Positions 55,503-64,000 of a stretch of DNA of 64,000 bases are shown here, piece by piece. Position numbers and translations under genes: made by a program. The DNA is from Lacinutrix sp. C3R15 (GTDB taxonomy: Bacteria; Bacteroidota; Bacteroidia; Flavobacteriales; Flavobacteriaceae), in assembly GCF_018860825.1 (NCBI RefSeq), contig NZ_JAHKPZ010000038.1:124001-188000 (forward strand). Reading direction: 5' to 3'. The notes under the pieces were generated by a model. The model made no database searches and was not told where the DNA came from. It saw nothing but the letters and a program-made list of their open reading frames with translations. Within the stretch, counting starts at the first letter, position 1; each line of letters begins with the position of its first letter.

Positions 55503-56981
55503 TTATTTTAAAAAATCTAAATTGATTTTATGTGCTTTTAAAATTTCGTTTTCATTTGCTAAATCGTAAGCTGTTTCATCAAAATCTGTTGTTGCTTCTA
55601 AATTAGCTCCTATTGAAATTAAATACTTTAAAATTTCTGCATTTTTAGCTTGTAGAGCTGCTAAATGTAAAGCAGTGTTCCCTTCGTTATTTTTAGCATT
55701 TACATTTATGTTAAACTGCGATAAAAACTTTAAAATATTTTTGTCATTTTTAGCTACAGCCAAATGGTATAAGGTATTACCGTTTTCTTGTGTTTGGGTG
55801 ATATCTAATCCGTTTTCTTTTAAAAGATCTACCTTTTGCTTAAAAGCATCTGCTTTTTTACCAGAAAACGATTCTATTAAATAAGCTGTTAAATTGTTTT
55901 TATTAGCATCTAAAACAGTAATATCTGCATTGTTTTCTAATAAAAATTTAACGACTTCAGGACTGTTATTTGCTACAGCTAAAGCTAGAGCAGACTCTCC
56001 TTTTTTATTAACCTGATTTATATTTTTTAAGTGCTTAGATAATAGTTTAACTATTTCTATATTGTTACGGCTTGCTGCGTTTAAAAATGGTGTATTTGCG
56101 TTGTAGTCTTCTGTATTAACATCTAAGCCTTTTTCTATTAAATAATTAATTAGCGCTATATCTTTACTTCTTGAAGCTACAATATGTAATGGAGTTTCGC
56201 CTTTTATTACTGCGTTTTTAGGATTTAAACCAACATTTTCTAGGTATTTATAAAATTCTAATGTATTGGTTTTACCTCTGGTTCCTTGAGCCGCAAATAC
56301 AAAAGCATTATCTGTTCCTTGAACTCCTTTTTCTAGTAATTTATTTAATAAATCTACATTTCCTGTTTTGGCAACATAGTTAAAGATGCCATTACCATTG
56401 GCGTCTACACTTTTTACATCTAATCCTTTTGAAGTGAAATAATTTATTAGCGTAAAGTCTTTATCATAAGGTGCTGCTAATAATAATGCATTAGCGCCTT
56501 TTGGAGTAACATCTGTTTTTATATTTGCTCCGTTTGCAATACAAAGGTCATATACTTTTGTGTTTTGTTGCCCAGAACCAGCAGCAAAATTTAAAATAGT
56601 ATTTCCTTTATCATCTGTAATATCTGTTTTTGCGCCTTTGCTTAAAAGGTATTCCATGAAAGCAACATTTCCTTTATAAGCAGCCCAAAAAATATACGTT
56701 CTACCATCATGTGTTAGCTTATTAACGTCATTTCCTTCTTTAGATTGAATGTATTTAAGAGTTTCAAGAGATACATCTTGTAAAATTGCAGAAGCTACAG
56801 CATCAAAGTTATTGCTATTGGCTTCAGCAATGTTATTTCCTTCTTTAATTTTTGCTTCAACAGTTTCTATACTTGGATTTGATTTCCAGAAATCTCTGTT
56901 TAAAAATACGTTTTGTTGTGCAAAGCTAGCTATGCTAAAAGTTAAAACGAGTACTATTATGATTGTTTTTAAATTTTTCAT
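55503..56981 (-). CDS. Secreted ankyrin-repeat protein
   Basis: 492 aa. Signal peptide MKNLKTIIIVLVLTFSIASFAQ, so it is periplasmic or surface rather than cytosolic. About 11 ankyrin repeats (DGRTYIFWAAYKGNVAFMEYLLSKGAKTD, GETPLHIVASRSKDIALINYLIEKGLDVN, GNTALHLAALQAKNAEILKYLISIGANLE). The start is 1 nt from the DUF6607 stop and 10 nt precede the DUF2271 start. Periplasmic ankyrin proteins occur with catalase or iron systems; here a scaffold for the DUF2271/PepSY pair is guesswork. Confidence 0.87.
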   Translation of the reverse strand: MKNLKTIIIVLVLTFSIASFAQQNVFLNRDFWKSNPSIETVEAKIKEGNNIAEANSNNFDAVASAILQDVSLETLKYIQSKEGNDVNKLTHDGRTYIFWAAYKGNVAFMEYLLSKGAKTDITDDKGNTILNFAAGSGQQNTKVYDLCIANGANIKTDVTPKGANALLLAAPYDKDFTLINYFTSKGLDVKSVDANGNGIFNYVAKTGNVDLLNKLLEKGVQGTDNAFVFAAQGTRGKTNTLEFYKYLENVGLNPKNAVIKGETPLHIVASRSKDIALINYLIEKGLDVNTEDYNANTPFLNAASRNNIEIVKLLSKHLKNINQVNKKGESALALAVANNSPEVVKFLLENNADITVLDANKNNLTAYLIESFSGKKADAFKQKVDLLKENGLDITQTQENGNTLYHLAVAKNDKNILKFLSQFNINVNAKNNEGNTALHLAALQAKNAEILKYLISIGANLEATTDFDETAYDLANENEILKAHKINLDFLK

Positions 56982-56982
56982 T

Positions 56983-57888
56983 TTATTGTTTTACAAACGA
57001 TTCTATTAATGGATTAATTTCTTCTGCGGTTTGGTATTTTTCTTTATCAAACAAATACTTAAACAAAACTTTATTATCTACTTTTTCTTTTAACACCAAA
57101 TCTTTATTTCTTGCAAAAATAGCATTCCATTTTGCACGTACCAAAGCCCATTTGTCTTTTTCTTTTGCCCAATATTCTTGTGCTGCAATACACTTACTAT
57201 CTTCTACTTTTTTGTACACATTATTTCCTTTTTCTTCAGCTACAAGTTCATAAACACCTTCTTCACTAAGTATTTTTTCGTTGTCTTGATCGTGAATCCA
57301 TCCTGTTGCTATAATTTCATGTCTATTTGTTCTACCTGTAACATTATAATCACTACGTTTGGTATATTCTCTTCTTGGTAAAGGTGCATTTGTTGTATTT
57401 TCCCAATAGTGTTTTCCGTCAACATGTACCCAAGTTGCAGAACCTTCGTAACGAGGACTATCATCTACCTGAAATACCTTTTGAGACCACTGCCCTTTAA
57501 CTTGTCTCTTATCTAATTTTGTGTATTTCCATTCGTTATTTCTAAAATACTCATACAAATCAGTATTTTCATATTCCCAATCTTGTCTCCAATGTTTCAC
57601 TATATATGGTCGCTCTTTAGTACCAACAATTAATAAATGTTGCATAGAGATTTTATCATTACTGTCTTCTACCAATTGCACCCACTCTAATCCTTTATCA
57701 TGCTTTGTTTTAGAAGCAACGTATGTAGAGTCTTCAGAATACTGAAATGTTTCTGCAAAATTAAAGCTTACTTCATAACAACCACACATTGCTTTAATGG
57801 CTTTTTCATCCTGTTTTTTCTTGTTTTGCGCATTTACATTAAGAGTAAATGTTATTAAAAAGAGGAATACTACTGGTAAATGTTTCAT
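56983..57888 (-). CDS. DUF6607-family secreted protein
   Basis: 301 aa. Signal peptide MKHLPVVFLFLITFTLNVNA. Features: EKAIKAMCGCYEVSFNFAETF near the N-terminus, VKHWRQDWEYENTDLYEYFRNNEWKY, QVKGQWSQKVFQVDDSPRYEG, WENTTNAPLPRREYTKRSDYNVTGRTNRHEI. I recognise this as the DUF6607 pattern, commonly next to TonB receptors. Function unknown; export and location in the iron locus are the main clues. First gene of the leftward operon. Confidence 0.8.
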   Translation of the reverse strand: MKHLPVVFLFLITFTLNVNAQNKKKQDEKAIKAMCGCYEVSFNFAETFQYSEDSTYVASKTKHDKGLEWVQLVEDSNDKISMQHLLIVGTKERPYIVKHWRQDWEYENTDLYEYFRNNEWKYTKLDKRQVKGQWSQKVFQVDDSPRYEGSATWVHVDGKHYWENTTNAPLPRREYTKRSDYNVTGRTNRHEIIATGWIHDQDNEKILSEEGVYELVAEEKGNNVYKKVEDSKCIAAQEYWAKEKDKWALVRAKWNAIFARNKDLVLKEKVDNKVLFKYLFDKEKYQTAEEINPLIESFVKQ

Positions 57889-57938
57889 TATTAAAGTTTT
57901 ATTGTTTGAGATTTAAAAAAAATTAAAATATCTTATTC

Positions 57939-57961
57939 TTATTTAGAATGAATTAAAATAA
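57939..57961. promoter_or_regulatory. Fur-box-like imperfect palindrome
   Basis: Left half TTATTTAGAAT is a typical flavobacterial iron-box half; the right half matches its reverse complement at about 8 of 11 positions. It lies in the divergent promoter region of the DUF6607 and receptor operons. Confidence 0.4.
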
Positions 57962-57962
57962 G

Positions 57963-57989
57963 ATTTTATATTTGCCACAAATATAAAAT
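57963..57989. promoter_or_regulatory. 27-bp perfect palindrome carrying two facing -7 boxes
   Basis: Left arm ATTTTATATTTG (57963-57974), centre CCA, then its exact reverse complement (57978-57989). Each arm includes TATATTTG, so both strands carry a perfect TAnnTTTG element: one for the receptor (ATG 57993), one pointing to the DUF6607 gene (ATG 57888). It could be both promoter and operator. Confidence 0.6.
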
Positions 57990-57992
57990 AGA

Positions 57993-60137
57993 ATGAGTCT
58001 AAATAAAAATAATATTAAACTTTATTTTTTACTTTTTTTTAGTTATGCTATTAGTGCTCAAGAAAAAGAAAGAGACACGACCACGATTGAAAAACTAGAT
58101 GAAGTAATTGTAGTTGGAGAAAGCAATGTAATGTCTGTGAGTAAAAAGTTATTTACTGTTGGGACTATTAAAAGAAAAGACATTGAAAATGTTGCAGGAA
58201 ATAATTTAGCAGATGTTTTACAAAACAATTTAAACATAACAATCAACCCAGATGCCTCAGATGGGCGTTCTACCATAAGCTTATTTGGTTTAGATGGTCA
58301 ATATGTAAAAATTTTAGTAGATGGTATTCCAATTATAAGTGATAATGGCGTAGGAAACAACATTGATATTACACAATTAAATATTGATGACGTAGAACGT
58401 ATAGAAATTGTAGAAGGTTCTATGGGTGTATTATATGGTGATAATGCTGTTGCAGGAGTTGTTAATATAATTACCAAAAGAGGTTTAAAAGATAATGGTT
58501 GGCAACTGCAATTATCTCTGCAAGAAGAAACAGTAGGAAACGAATTTGAATTATTTGACAAAGGAAGACATATTCAAAATTTTAGAGCTACCAACCAAGT
58601 AAATGAAAAACTATCCTACTCTATTGGAGCTTCAAGAAATGATTTTGCTGGTTTTTATAATGGTTATAAAGGTGAGAATTATGTAAATATTGAAGATGGA
58701 GTAGTTGTAAATGATAGTTTAAGAGGTACCGAATGGAATCCTAAAGAACAAATAACCGTTTCTGGAAATATGGATGTAAACCTTGGAAAACACAATGTAT
58801 TTTACAAGCTTCAATATTTTAATGAAGACTTAAAAATATACAATAGAGCTGTTAATGGTAGATATGAAAACGGTACTCTTAATCCTACTGCAGTTGATGA
58901 AAACTACAAAACAGATAGATGGGTAAATAACGTAAATGTTTCTGGACCATTACATGGAGCTACCAACTATAATTTTTCGTTTTCTTATCAAAATCAAAAA
59001 AGAAACTATAAAGAATATGTATATAACATATTAGAAAAGCGAACACAATCTGTAAATACAGATACAGTAAGCCAATCTAGTGAAGTGTGGTATTCTAAAG
59101 CGTTTGTAAATAACATCGTTTCAAAATCTAATTTTTTCAACCTTCAACTAGGTTATGAATTTACCAATCAAAAAGGTTTTGATGCCATTGCTACAGGAAA
59201 TTATTCTAGTGACGTTGTAGAAAACACAATTACGAATTACGAATTATTTGGAATTACAGAATTTCAACTATTAAAAAAATTATCTGTACATCCTGGCGTT
59301 CGTTTTACACATAGCTCACAATTTAATAACCACCTTATTTGGTCCTTATCCTCTACTTATGATTTTTCAGAAAAGCTAAAACTGAAAGCAGTGGTTGGTT
59401 CTGCATATAGAGCACCTAATTTTGAAGAACTTTTTTACTCTTTTGTAGATACAAACCACAATGTACAAGGAAATCCAGATTTACAACCAGAAGATGGTGT
59501 TTCTGTTTTTGTAAACCTAAAAAACAATTATAGAATAGCTAAAGAAGGGTTTTTAAATCAAAAACTCACATTCTTTTTTATAGACCTTAAGGATGCTATA
59601 GCTAGTATAACTACAGAAGATAATGAGGGTACCATTTTGTATACACAAGATAATATTGACTATAGTAAAAGATTAGGTTTTAATTTAGAAAACAATTTTA
59701 TCTATAAAAATTGGAATATAGGTATAGGTGCTACGTATTTAGGAGTAACTAGTACAATTAATGAATCTATAGATAATGATTCAGACTATTTATGGAGCTT
59801 AAATCTACAAGCATCTTTAGCGTATTCTATAGAAAAATGGAATACTACCATTAACAGTCAATTAAAACATACAGGTAAAACACAAGGTGTATTTACTGAT
59901 ACAAATGGCGAATTATTTATTGGTGAAACCGATGCATTTACCTGGTTAAACGCCTCGATAAGAACAGATATTACACCAAGAATAAACGCAACATTAGGGG
60001 CTAGAAACCTATTAGATGTTGTAAACATAAATACTAATGCTTCTGCTGGAGCGCATACTGCAGCAACATCAAGTTCAAGACTAATTGGTAATGGCCGATC
60101 TTATTTTTTAAAACTATCCTATAATTTAAATTTTTAA
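57993..60137 (+). CDS. TonB-dependent receptor of the heme/iron locus
   Basis: 714 aa. Signal peptide to about residue 22 (SYAISAQ). The plug (about 35-155) shows DVLQNNLNITINPDASDGRSTISLFGLDGQYVKILVDGIP and ERIEIVEGSMGVLYGDNAVAGVVNIITK. The barrel has VVGSAYRAPNFEELFYSF (FRAP-like) and QGNPDLQPEDGV (NPNL-like), boxes found in heme receptors though not exclusive to them. The C-terminus is aromatic (LSYNLNF). It is co-transcribed with the HmuY-like lipoprotein 11 nt downstream and divergent from DUF6607. Confidence 0.88.
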   Translation: MSLNKNNIKLYFLLFFSYAISAQEKERDTTTIEKLDEVIVVGESNVMSVSKKLFTVGTIKRKDIENVAGNNLADVLQNNLNITINPDASDGRSTISLFGLDGQYVKILVDGIPIISDNGVGNNIDITQLNIDDVERIEIVEGSMGVLYGDNAVAGVVNIITKRGLKDNGWQLQLSLQEETVGNEFELFDKGRHIQNFRATNQVNEKLSYSIGASRNDFAGFYNGYKGENYVNIEDGVVVNDSLRGTEWNPKEQITVSGNMDVNLGKHNVFYKLQYFNEDLKIYNRAVNGRYENGTLNPTAVDENYKTDRWVNNVNVSGPLHGATNYNFSFSYQNQKRNYKEYVYNILEKRTQSVNTDTVSQSSEVWYSKAFVNNIVSKSNFFNLQLGYEFTNQKGFDAIATGNYSSDVVENTITNYELFGITEFQLLKKLSVHPGVRFTHSSQFNNHLIWSLSSTYDFSEKLKLKAVVGSAYRAPNFEELFYSFVDTNHNVQGNPDLQPEDGVSVFVNLKNNYRIAKEGFLNQKLTFFFIDLKDAIASITTEDNEGTILYTQDNIDYSKRLGFNLENNFIYKNWNIGIGATYLGVTSTINESIDNDSDYLWSLNLQASLAYSIEKWNTTINSQLKHTGKTQGVFTDTNGELFIGETDAFTWLNASIRTDITPRINATLGARNLLDVVNINTNASAGAHTAATSSSRLIGNGRSYFLKLSYNLNF

Positions 60138-60148
60138 AACTAATAATT

Positions 60149-61336
60149 ATGACAAACAAATTTTTAACACTAATATTAATAGCTACCACTGTACTTATTA
60201 CAAGTTGTAGTAGTGATGACAACGGAGGAAGCTCAGAAGAAATAACTACACCAGCTTCTACTGGAGGAATTATAGATCCTGATGTAGGTGGATTTAATCA
60301 ACCAAACCGTGTTTTTGTAGACTTAAGTACAGGTAATCAAGTAGCTGTAACTCGTAATGCATGGGAAATAGCTGTTTATAACGGTTCGGAAAACAGAGTT
60401 TTTATTAACAATACTTTATTAGTTTCTGCTGCAGAACTAGATGGTATTACTGATATTACAGCAGTAACAGAAACAACAGTATTAACCTCTCCACTAACCT
60501 TAAACGCACTAGATCAAACCTTTACTCCAACAACAGTTACTGTTAATACTGTTGCTGAATTAATAGAAGGTTTACCAGTAAATTACTACCAATATGGCGA
60601 TTTAGACGCTGGTATTTCTTTTACAGATAGTAAAGAAGGAGAGTTATCTGGTACTGCTTTTGAAGAAATTTCAACAACAGATAGTGAGAACAATGTATAT
60701 ATTGTAAACCTAGGAAACGAAATACCAACAACAAATAGCGGTACCATAAACACTACTGGAGACGCTAGAGGATACCTAAAAGTTAGGGTATTAACAGATG
60801 GTAACACATACACCATTCAGTATGCTGCATTAAGTAATACAACAGATTATTCAGAACTTACTGTAACTAAAGATAGTAACTACAACCTAACTTATGTAAG
60901 CTTAACAGATGAACAAGTTGCTACTTTAGAGCCAACTTCTTCTAATTGGGATATTGACTTTGGTGGTGTATTTTCTTATTACGGTTTACAAGGTACATTA
61001 GCAGCAGGTTTAACCTATTCAGATTATACGTTACACAATACACTTGGAGGTGTTGGTTTATATGAAGTTACTGTTGAAGATGATACAACACCTAGTTACA
61101 CTAACTTTACATATGCAGATGTTACCGAAGCAAGTTTTGTTTATAATGATCGTGCTATTATAGGAAGTGGTTGGAGAAGTGTTGACTACATAACTGGAGA
61201 AACCACTGTAACAGAAGACAGATACTATATTGTAAAAGATACTGACAATAATTACTACAAATTAAGATTCACTGCAGTAGAAAGCGAAAATGGAGAAAGA
61301 GGTTATCCTCAATTTCAATATGAATTATTACAATAA
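60149..61336 (+). CDS. HmuY-family heme-binding lipoprotein
   Basis: 395 aa. Lipobox MTNKFLTLILIATTVLITSC (Cys20) followed by an acidic Ser/Asp linker (SSDDNGGSSEE). Two HmuY-like halves: RNAWEIAVYNGSENRVFIN...GYLKVRVLTDGNTYTIQYA (about 65-230) and SNWDIDFGGVFSYYGLQGTL...DVTEASFVYND...RYYIVKDTDNNYYKLRFTAV (about 265-390). HmuY in Porphyromonas captures heme from host proteins and passes it to HmuR. Here it should serve the adjacent receptor from the outer-membrane surface. Confidence 0.86.
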   Translation: MTNKFLTLILIATTVLITSCSSDDNGGSSEEITTPASTGGIIDPDVGGFNQPNRVFVDLSTGNQVAVTRNAWEIAVYNGSENRVFINNTLLVSAAELDGITDITAVTETTVLTSPLTLNALDQTFTPTTVTVNTVAELIEGLPVNYYQYGDLDAGISFTDSKEGELSGTAFEEISTTDSENNVYIVNLGNEIPTTNSGTINTTGDARGYLKVRVLTDGNTYTIQYAALSNTTDYSELTVTKDSNYNLTYVSLTDEQVATLEPTSSNWDIDFGGVFSYYGLQGTLAAGLTYSDYTLHNTLGGVGLYEVTVEDDTTPSYTNFTYADVTEASFVYNDRAIIGSGWRSVDYITGETTVTEDRYYIVKDTDNNYYKLRFTAVESENGERGYPQFQYELLQ

Positions 61337-61376
61337 CCTTCGTTTAATATTTTATAATATTAGTCTATTATAAAAC

Positions 61377-61406
61377 AAAAGCCACTCCTTAAAGGGTGGC
61401 TTTTTT
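61377..61406. terminator. Bidirectional terminator between hmuY-like and carbonic anhydrase genes
   Basis: AAAAGCCACTC / GGGTGGCTTTT stem with a T-run on both strands. Confidence 0.75.
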
Positions 61407-61413
61407 ATTCTAA

Positions 61414-62040
61414 TTAATCTAAATGATATATTTCTCTAATATCATTAAGTATGCTTTCAAAGTCTATTTTTAAATCTACTAAATTACCAGTATGAATATC
61501 AAAAACCCAACCATGAACAATTAAACCTCTACCACGTACTGCTTTTTGAATAGCTGCGGTTTTAATAAGGTTAACACATTGTTCTTGTACATTTAGTTCT
61601 ACTAAACGTTCATACTTTTTTTCTTCGCATGTAATAGCATTAAGCTCTTTGTTATGAATACGATATACGTCTCTAATATTACGAAGCCAAGGGTTTAACA
61701 AACCTAAATCTGCAGATTGCATAGCTGCTTTTACACCACCACAACCATAATGACCACATACTACTACGTGGTGTACTTTTAGGTGTGATACCGCATAGTC
61801 TACTACAGACATGGCATTTAAATCTGTACCAATAACCATATTAGCAATATTTCTGTGTATAAAAGCATCACCAGGACCTAAACCCATTAATTCTTCAGCA
61901 GTTACGCGACTATCAGAACAACCAATAAACAGTAATTCTGGATTTTGTCCTTCACCTAATTTATCAAAGTAATCTTTATCCTCTTTTAGTTTGCGCTTGA
62001 TCCAGGCTTTATTGTTTTCAAATACAGTATCTAAATTCAT
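61414..62040 (-). CDS. Beta-class carbonic anhydrase
   Basis: 208 aa. Zinc ligands in LFIGCSDSRV (Cys, Asp-Arg dyad) and VVCGHYGCGGVKAAM (His and Cys). NPWLRNIRDVYRIH and GRGLIVHGWVFDIHTGNLVDL complete the pattern. Interconverts CO2 and bicarbonate in the cytosol. Lies 11 nt after the SulP gene, so it probably supplies or uses bicarbonate moved by it. Confidence 0.95.
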   Translation of the reverse strand: MNLDTVFENNKAWIKRKLKEDKDYFDKLGEGQNPELLFIGCSDSRVTAEELMGLGPGDAFIHRNIANMVIGTDLNAMSVVDYAVSHLKVHHVVVCGHYGCGGVKAAMQSADLGLLNPWLRNIRDVYRIHNKELNAITCEEKKYERLVELNVQEQCVNLIKTAAIQKAVRGRGLIVHGWVFDIHTGNLVDLKIDFESILNDIREIYHLD

Positions 62041-62051
62041 ATTTTATTTTA

Positions 62052-63914
62052 TTAGTACTCGTCTTTCACGTTTTCTTTAATCCACTTAACACAACCATTA
62101 AAGCTTTCAAATATATGTTCTTTAGGAATTAAATCTGGTATAATATCAATCCTTTCCATCATATATTGTGGTTGTTTTAGTAAACCAACAAAAAGCACTG
62201 TAATTTTATTTTTTTGTAATTCAAGAAGAAGATCTTCCATTGCATATAAACCTGTTTGATCCATATATTGCATTCTTCCTAAGCGCAAAATAACTGTTTT
62301 AGCGGTATTAGGAATTTGTAATGATAAAGCTTGAAAATCACTAGTAGAACCAAAAAACAAAGGGCCTTTTAGGTGTTTTATAAAGACTTCTTCTTTAAGG
62401 TTTTCTGGAAACCCAACCTCATCAGACCATACTTCTTCTTTTAATGATTTAACATCTGAACGTTCTGCTGTTAAATCTCCTATTTTTTTCATAAACATTA
62501 ATGAAGCAATAACAAGTCCGATACCAACAGCATAAATTAAATCCCAAAACGTAGAGAGTAATAATACAACAATCATAATTAACACCTCTGAACTTAGTTT
62601 AAATGGTCCTAATTTAATATCTCTAGGTAAACTTGGTATGGCTTTAAGGCCTTTATAATCCATAACTCCAATACCAACAGTAATTAAAATACCTGCTAAT
62701 ACAGCCGCTGGAATTTTAGATGCAACAGGAGCTAAGGCAAGCATAATAACGAGTAGCATGACACCTGCAATCATACCAGACAATTTTGTTTTACCTCCTG
62801 CATTAATGTTTACAACCGTTCTAATAGTTGCTCCTGCACCTGGTATACCACCAAAAATGGCTCCAATACTATTTCCAATACCTTGGCCTATTAGCTCTTT
62901 ATTAGGTTTATGTTTGGTTTTGGTCATATTATCTGCCACCACACTAGTTAATAAAGAATCTATTGCTCCTAAAAGAGATAATGTTAATGCAGTAAATATA
63001 TAAGGCGTAATACTACTTAAGCTAAAACCGGTAATTATTTCTAATTTTGGCATTGGAATTCCGCTAGGAATCTCTGAAATGGGTCTGTAGCCTAAATTAA
63101 ACCCGTAGGCTATACCAGACATTATTACCAGAGCAACTAAAGTACTAGGTATGGTGGTAGTGATTCTTTTAAAGCCATAAATAATAAATATGGTACCTAA
63201 AGCTAAAATAAGCTCTAGCCAATTAATATTTTGTAAGGCTCTTGGTAGTACTTTTAAGGCTCCTATGGTACCAGAAGCATCTTTTGCTGCCAGTGTTTGT
63301 GACTCTTTTAAAATTTGTTCTGGTGTAATTTGATGTGCTCGGTTTATGGTTTCTTTAAAATCTTCAAGCACTAAAATACCCTCACCAGCTTCTTCTTTTA
63401 AAATATTTTCAAGAATAACTTCTTCTGCTTGTGGCTTAAACTGTTCTACAAACTCCTGATCTTCTTTAGGATAGTAACCTATTGACGGCAAAATTTGTGT
63501 TAACAAAATAATAACACCAATAGCAGTCATAAAACCAGAAACCACTGGGTATGGTATATATCTAATATATTTACCAAGACCTAAAAAACCAAGACCTACT
63601 TGTATTAAACCCGCTAATAAGAAAACGGTTAAAATTGCAGGAAGTGCTTTTTCAACACTACCATCATTTGCAGCTACAATTCCAGCAATAACAACCATAC
63701 TAACGGCTGTCATTGGTGCTGTTGGGCCAGAAATTTGTGTTGCTGTACCTCCAAAAAGCGCAGCAAAAAAGCTAATAAAAATGGCTCCATACAGCCCTGC
63801 TTCTGGTCCTAAGCCTGAAGATACACCAAATGCTAAGGCCAATGGCAAGGCAACAATTCCTGCCGTAATACCACCAAAAGCATCCCCTTTGATATTTGAA
63901 AATAAATTTTTCAT
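62052..63914 (-). CDS. SulP family inorganic anion (bicarbonate/sulfate) transporter with STAS domain
   Basis: 620 aa. SulP core: GDAFGGITAGIVALPLALAFGVSSGLGPEAGLYGAIFISFFAALFGG, PMTAVSMVVIAG, GNSIGAIFGGIPGAGATIRTVVNINAGGKTKLSGMIAGV. A C-terminal STAS domain spans about 500-615 (VFIKHLKGPLFFGSTSDFQAL, LGRMQYMDQTGLYAMEDLL). An unusually long hydrophilic loop of about 85 residues (about 145-228) interrupts the membrane part. The carbonic anhydrase partner suggests bicarbonate. Confidence 0.93.
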   Translation of the reverse strand: MKNLFSNIKGDAFGGITAGIVALPLALAFGVSSGLGPEAGLYGAIFISFFAALFGGTATQISGPTAPMTAVSMVVIAGIVAANDGSVEKALPAILTVFLLAGLIQVGLGFLGLGKYIRYIPYPVVSGFMTAIGVIILLTQILPSIGYYPKEDQEFVEQFKPQAEEVILENILKEEAGEGILVLEDFKETINRAHQITPEQILKESQTLAAKDASGTIGALKVLPRALQNINWLELILALGTIFIIYGFKRITTTIPSTLVALVIMSGIAYGFNLGYRPISEIPSGIPMPKLEIITGFSLSSITPYIFTALTLSLLGAIDSLLTSVVADNMTKTKHKPNKELIGQGIGNSIGAIFGGIPGAGATIRTVVNINAGGKTKLSGMIAGVMLLVIMLALAPVASKIPAAVLAGILITVGIGVMDYKGLKAIPSLPRDIKLGPFKLSSEVLIMIVVLLLSTFWDLIYAVGIGLVIASLMFMKKIGDLTAERSDVKSLKEEVWSDEVGFPENLKEEVFIKHLKGPLFFGSTSDFQALSLQIPNTAKTVILRLGRMQYMDQTGLYAMEDLLLELQKNKITVLFVGLLKQPQYMMERIDIIPDLIPKEHIFESFNGCVKWIKENVKDEY

Positions 63915-64000
63915 AGTTGTTTAATTCTTTTATCAAAATAGCAAAAAATTAAATAAAAAAAATCAATTCAACATTATATTTATTAAAAATTTACAAATGC

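Overview
The window looks like chromosomal core DNA of a marine-type Flavobacteriaceae (Bacteroidota). The DNA is AT-rich. Start sites are preceded by the Bacteroidota -7 element TAnnTTTG rather than strong Shine-Dalgarno sites. Secreted proteins carry type IX secretion (T9SS) C-terminal sorting domains, and several families are flavobacterial in character (PorZ, GIGTTNP surface protein, TonB receptors, HmuY). The exact genus cannot be fixed from sequence alone. I see no tRNA, rRNA, CRISPR array, insertion sequence or prophage.

Layout. 1-62: first codons of a UmuC-type polymerase. 0.1-3.4 kb: small membrane and DUF2007 proteins, then an NfeD-like/flotillin pair. 3.4-9.5 kb: alpha/beta hydrolase, a MocR-type regulator divergent from a BtuB-like TonB receptor, a JmjC-like cupin oxygenase and a small outer-membrane protein. 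9.6-24.4 kb: three large T9SS cargo proteins sharing one C-terminal module, with recX among them. 24.6-31.6 kb: porZ-recO-TonB receptor operon and gdhA. 31.8-42.2 kb: metabolic and housekeeping genes (trans-sulfuration enzyme, DinB-like, ArsC-like, EamA, thioesterase, yicC-gmk-nadD, LysM/BON, gpsA). 42.3-50.3 kb: small surface and hypothetical proteins, then an RND efflux operon with a regulator at each end. 50.4-52.8 kb: pheS, a hypothetical protein and CvpA. 52.7-61.3 kb: an iron/heme locus. 61.4-63.9 kb: beta-carbonic anhydrase with a SulP anion transporter.

The most interesting region is 52.7-61.3 kb. Two divergent operons meet at a 27-bp perfect palindrome. Leftward are DUF6607, a secreted ankyrin protein, a DUF2271 protein and a PepSY-membrane/flavodoxin/FNR fusion reductase. 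Rightward are a TonB receptor and an HmuY-like lipoprotein. The DUF2271 protein carries DAITGAT, which fits the ApbE covalent-flavinylation motif. Together these suggest electrons moving from cytosolic NAD(P)H through the PepSY membrane domain to a periplasmic flavoprotein, coupled to uptake or reductive release of iron or heme. No ApbE gene is in the window.

Other points of note: a MocR-like regulator lacking the PLP lysine; a perfect GTTCGG-N6-CCGAAC operator at the efflux promoter; two intergenic elements sharing GCGTTA...AACGCCC ends; and two short hairpins with the same TTTC loop just upstream of start codons.
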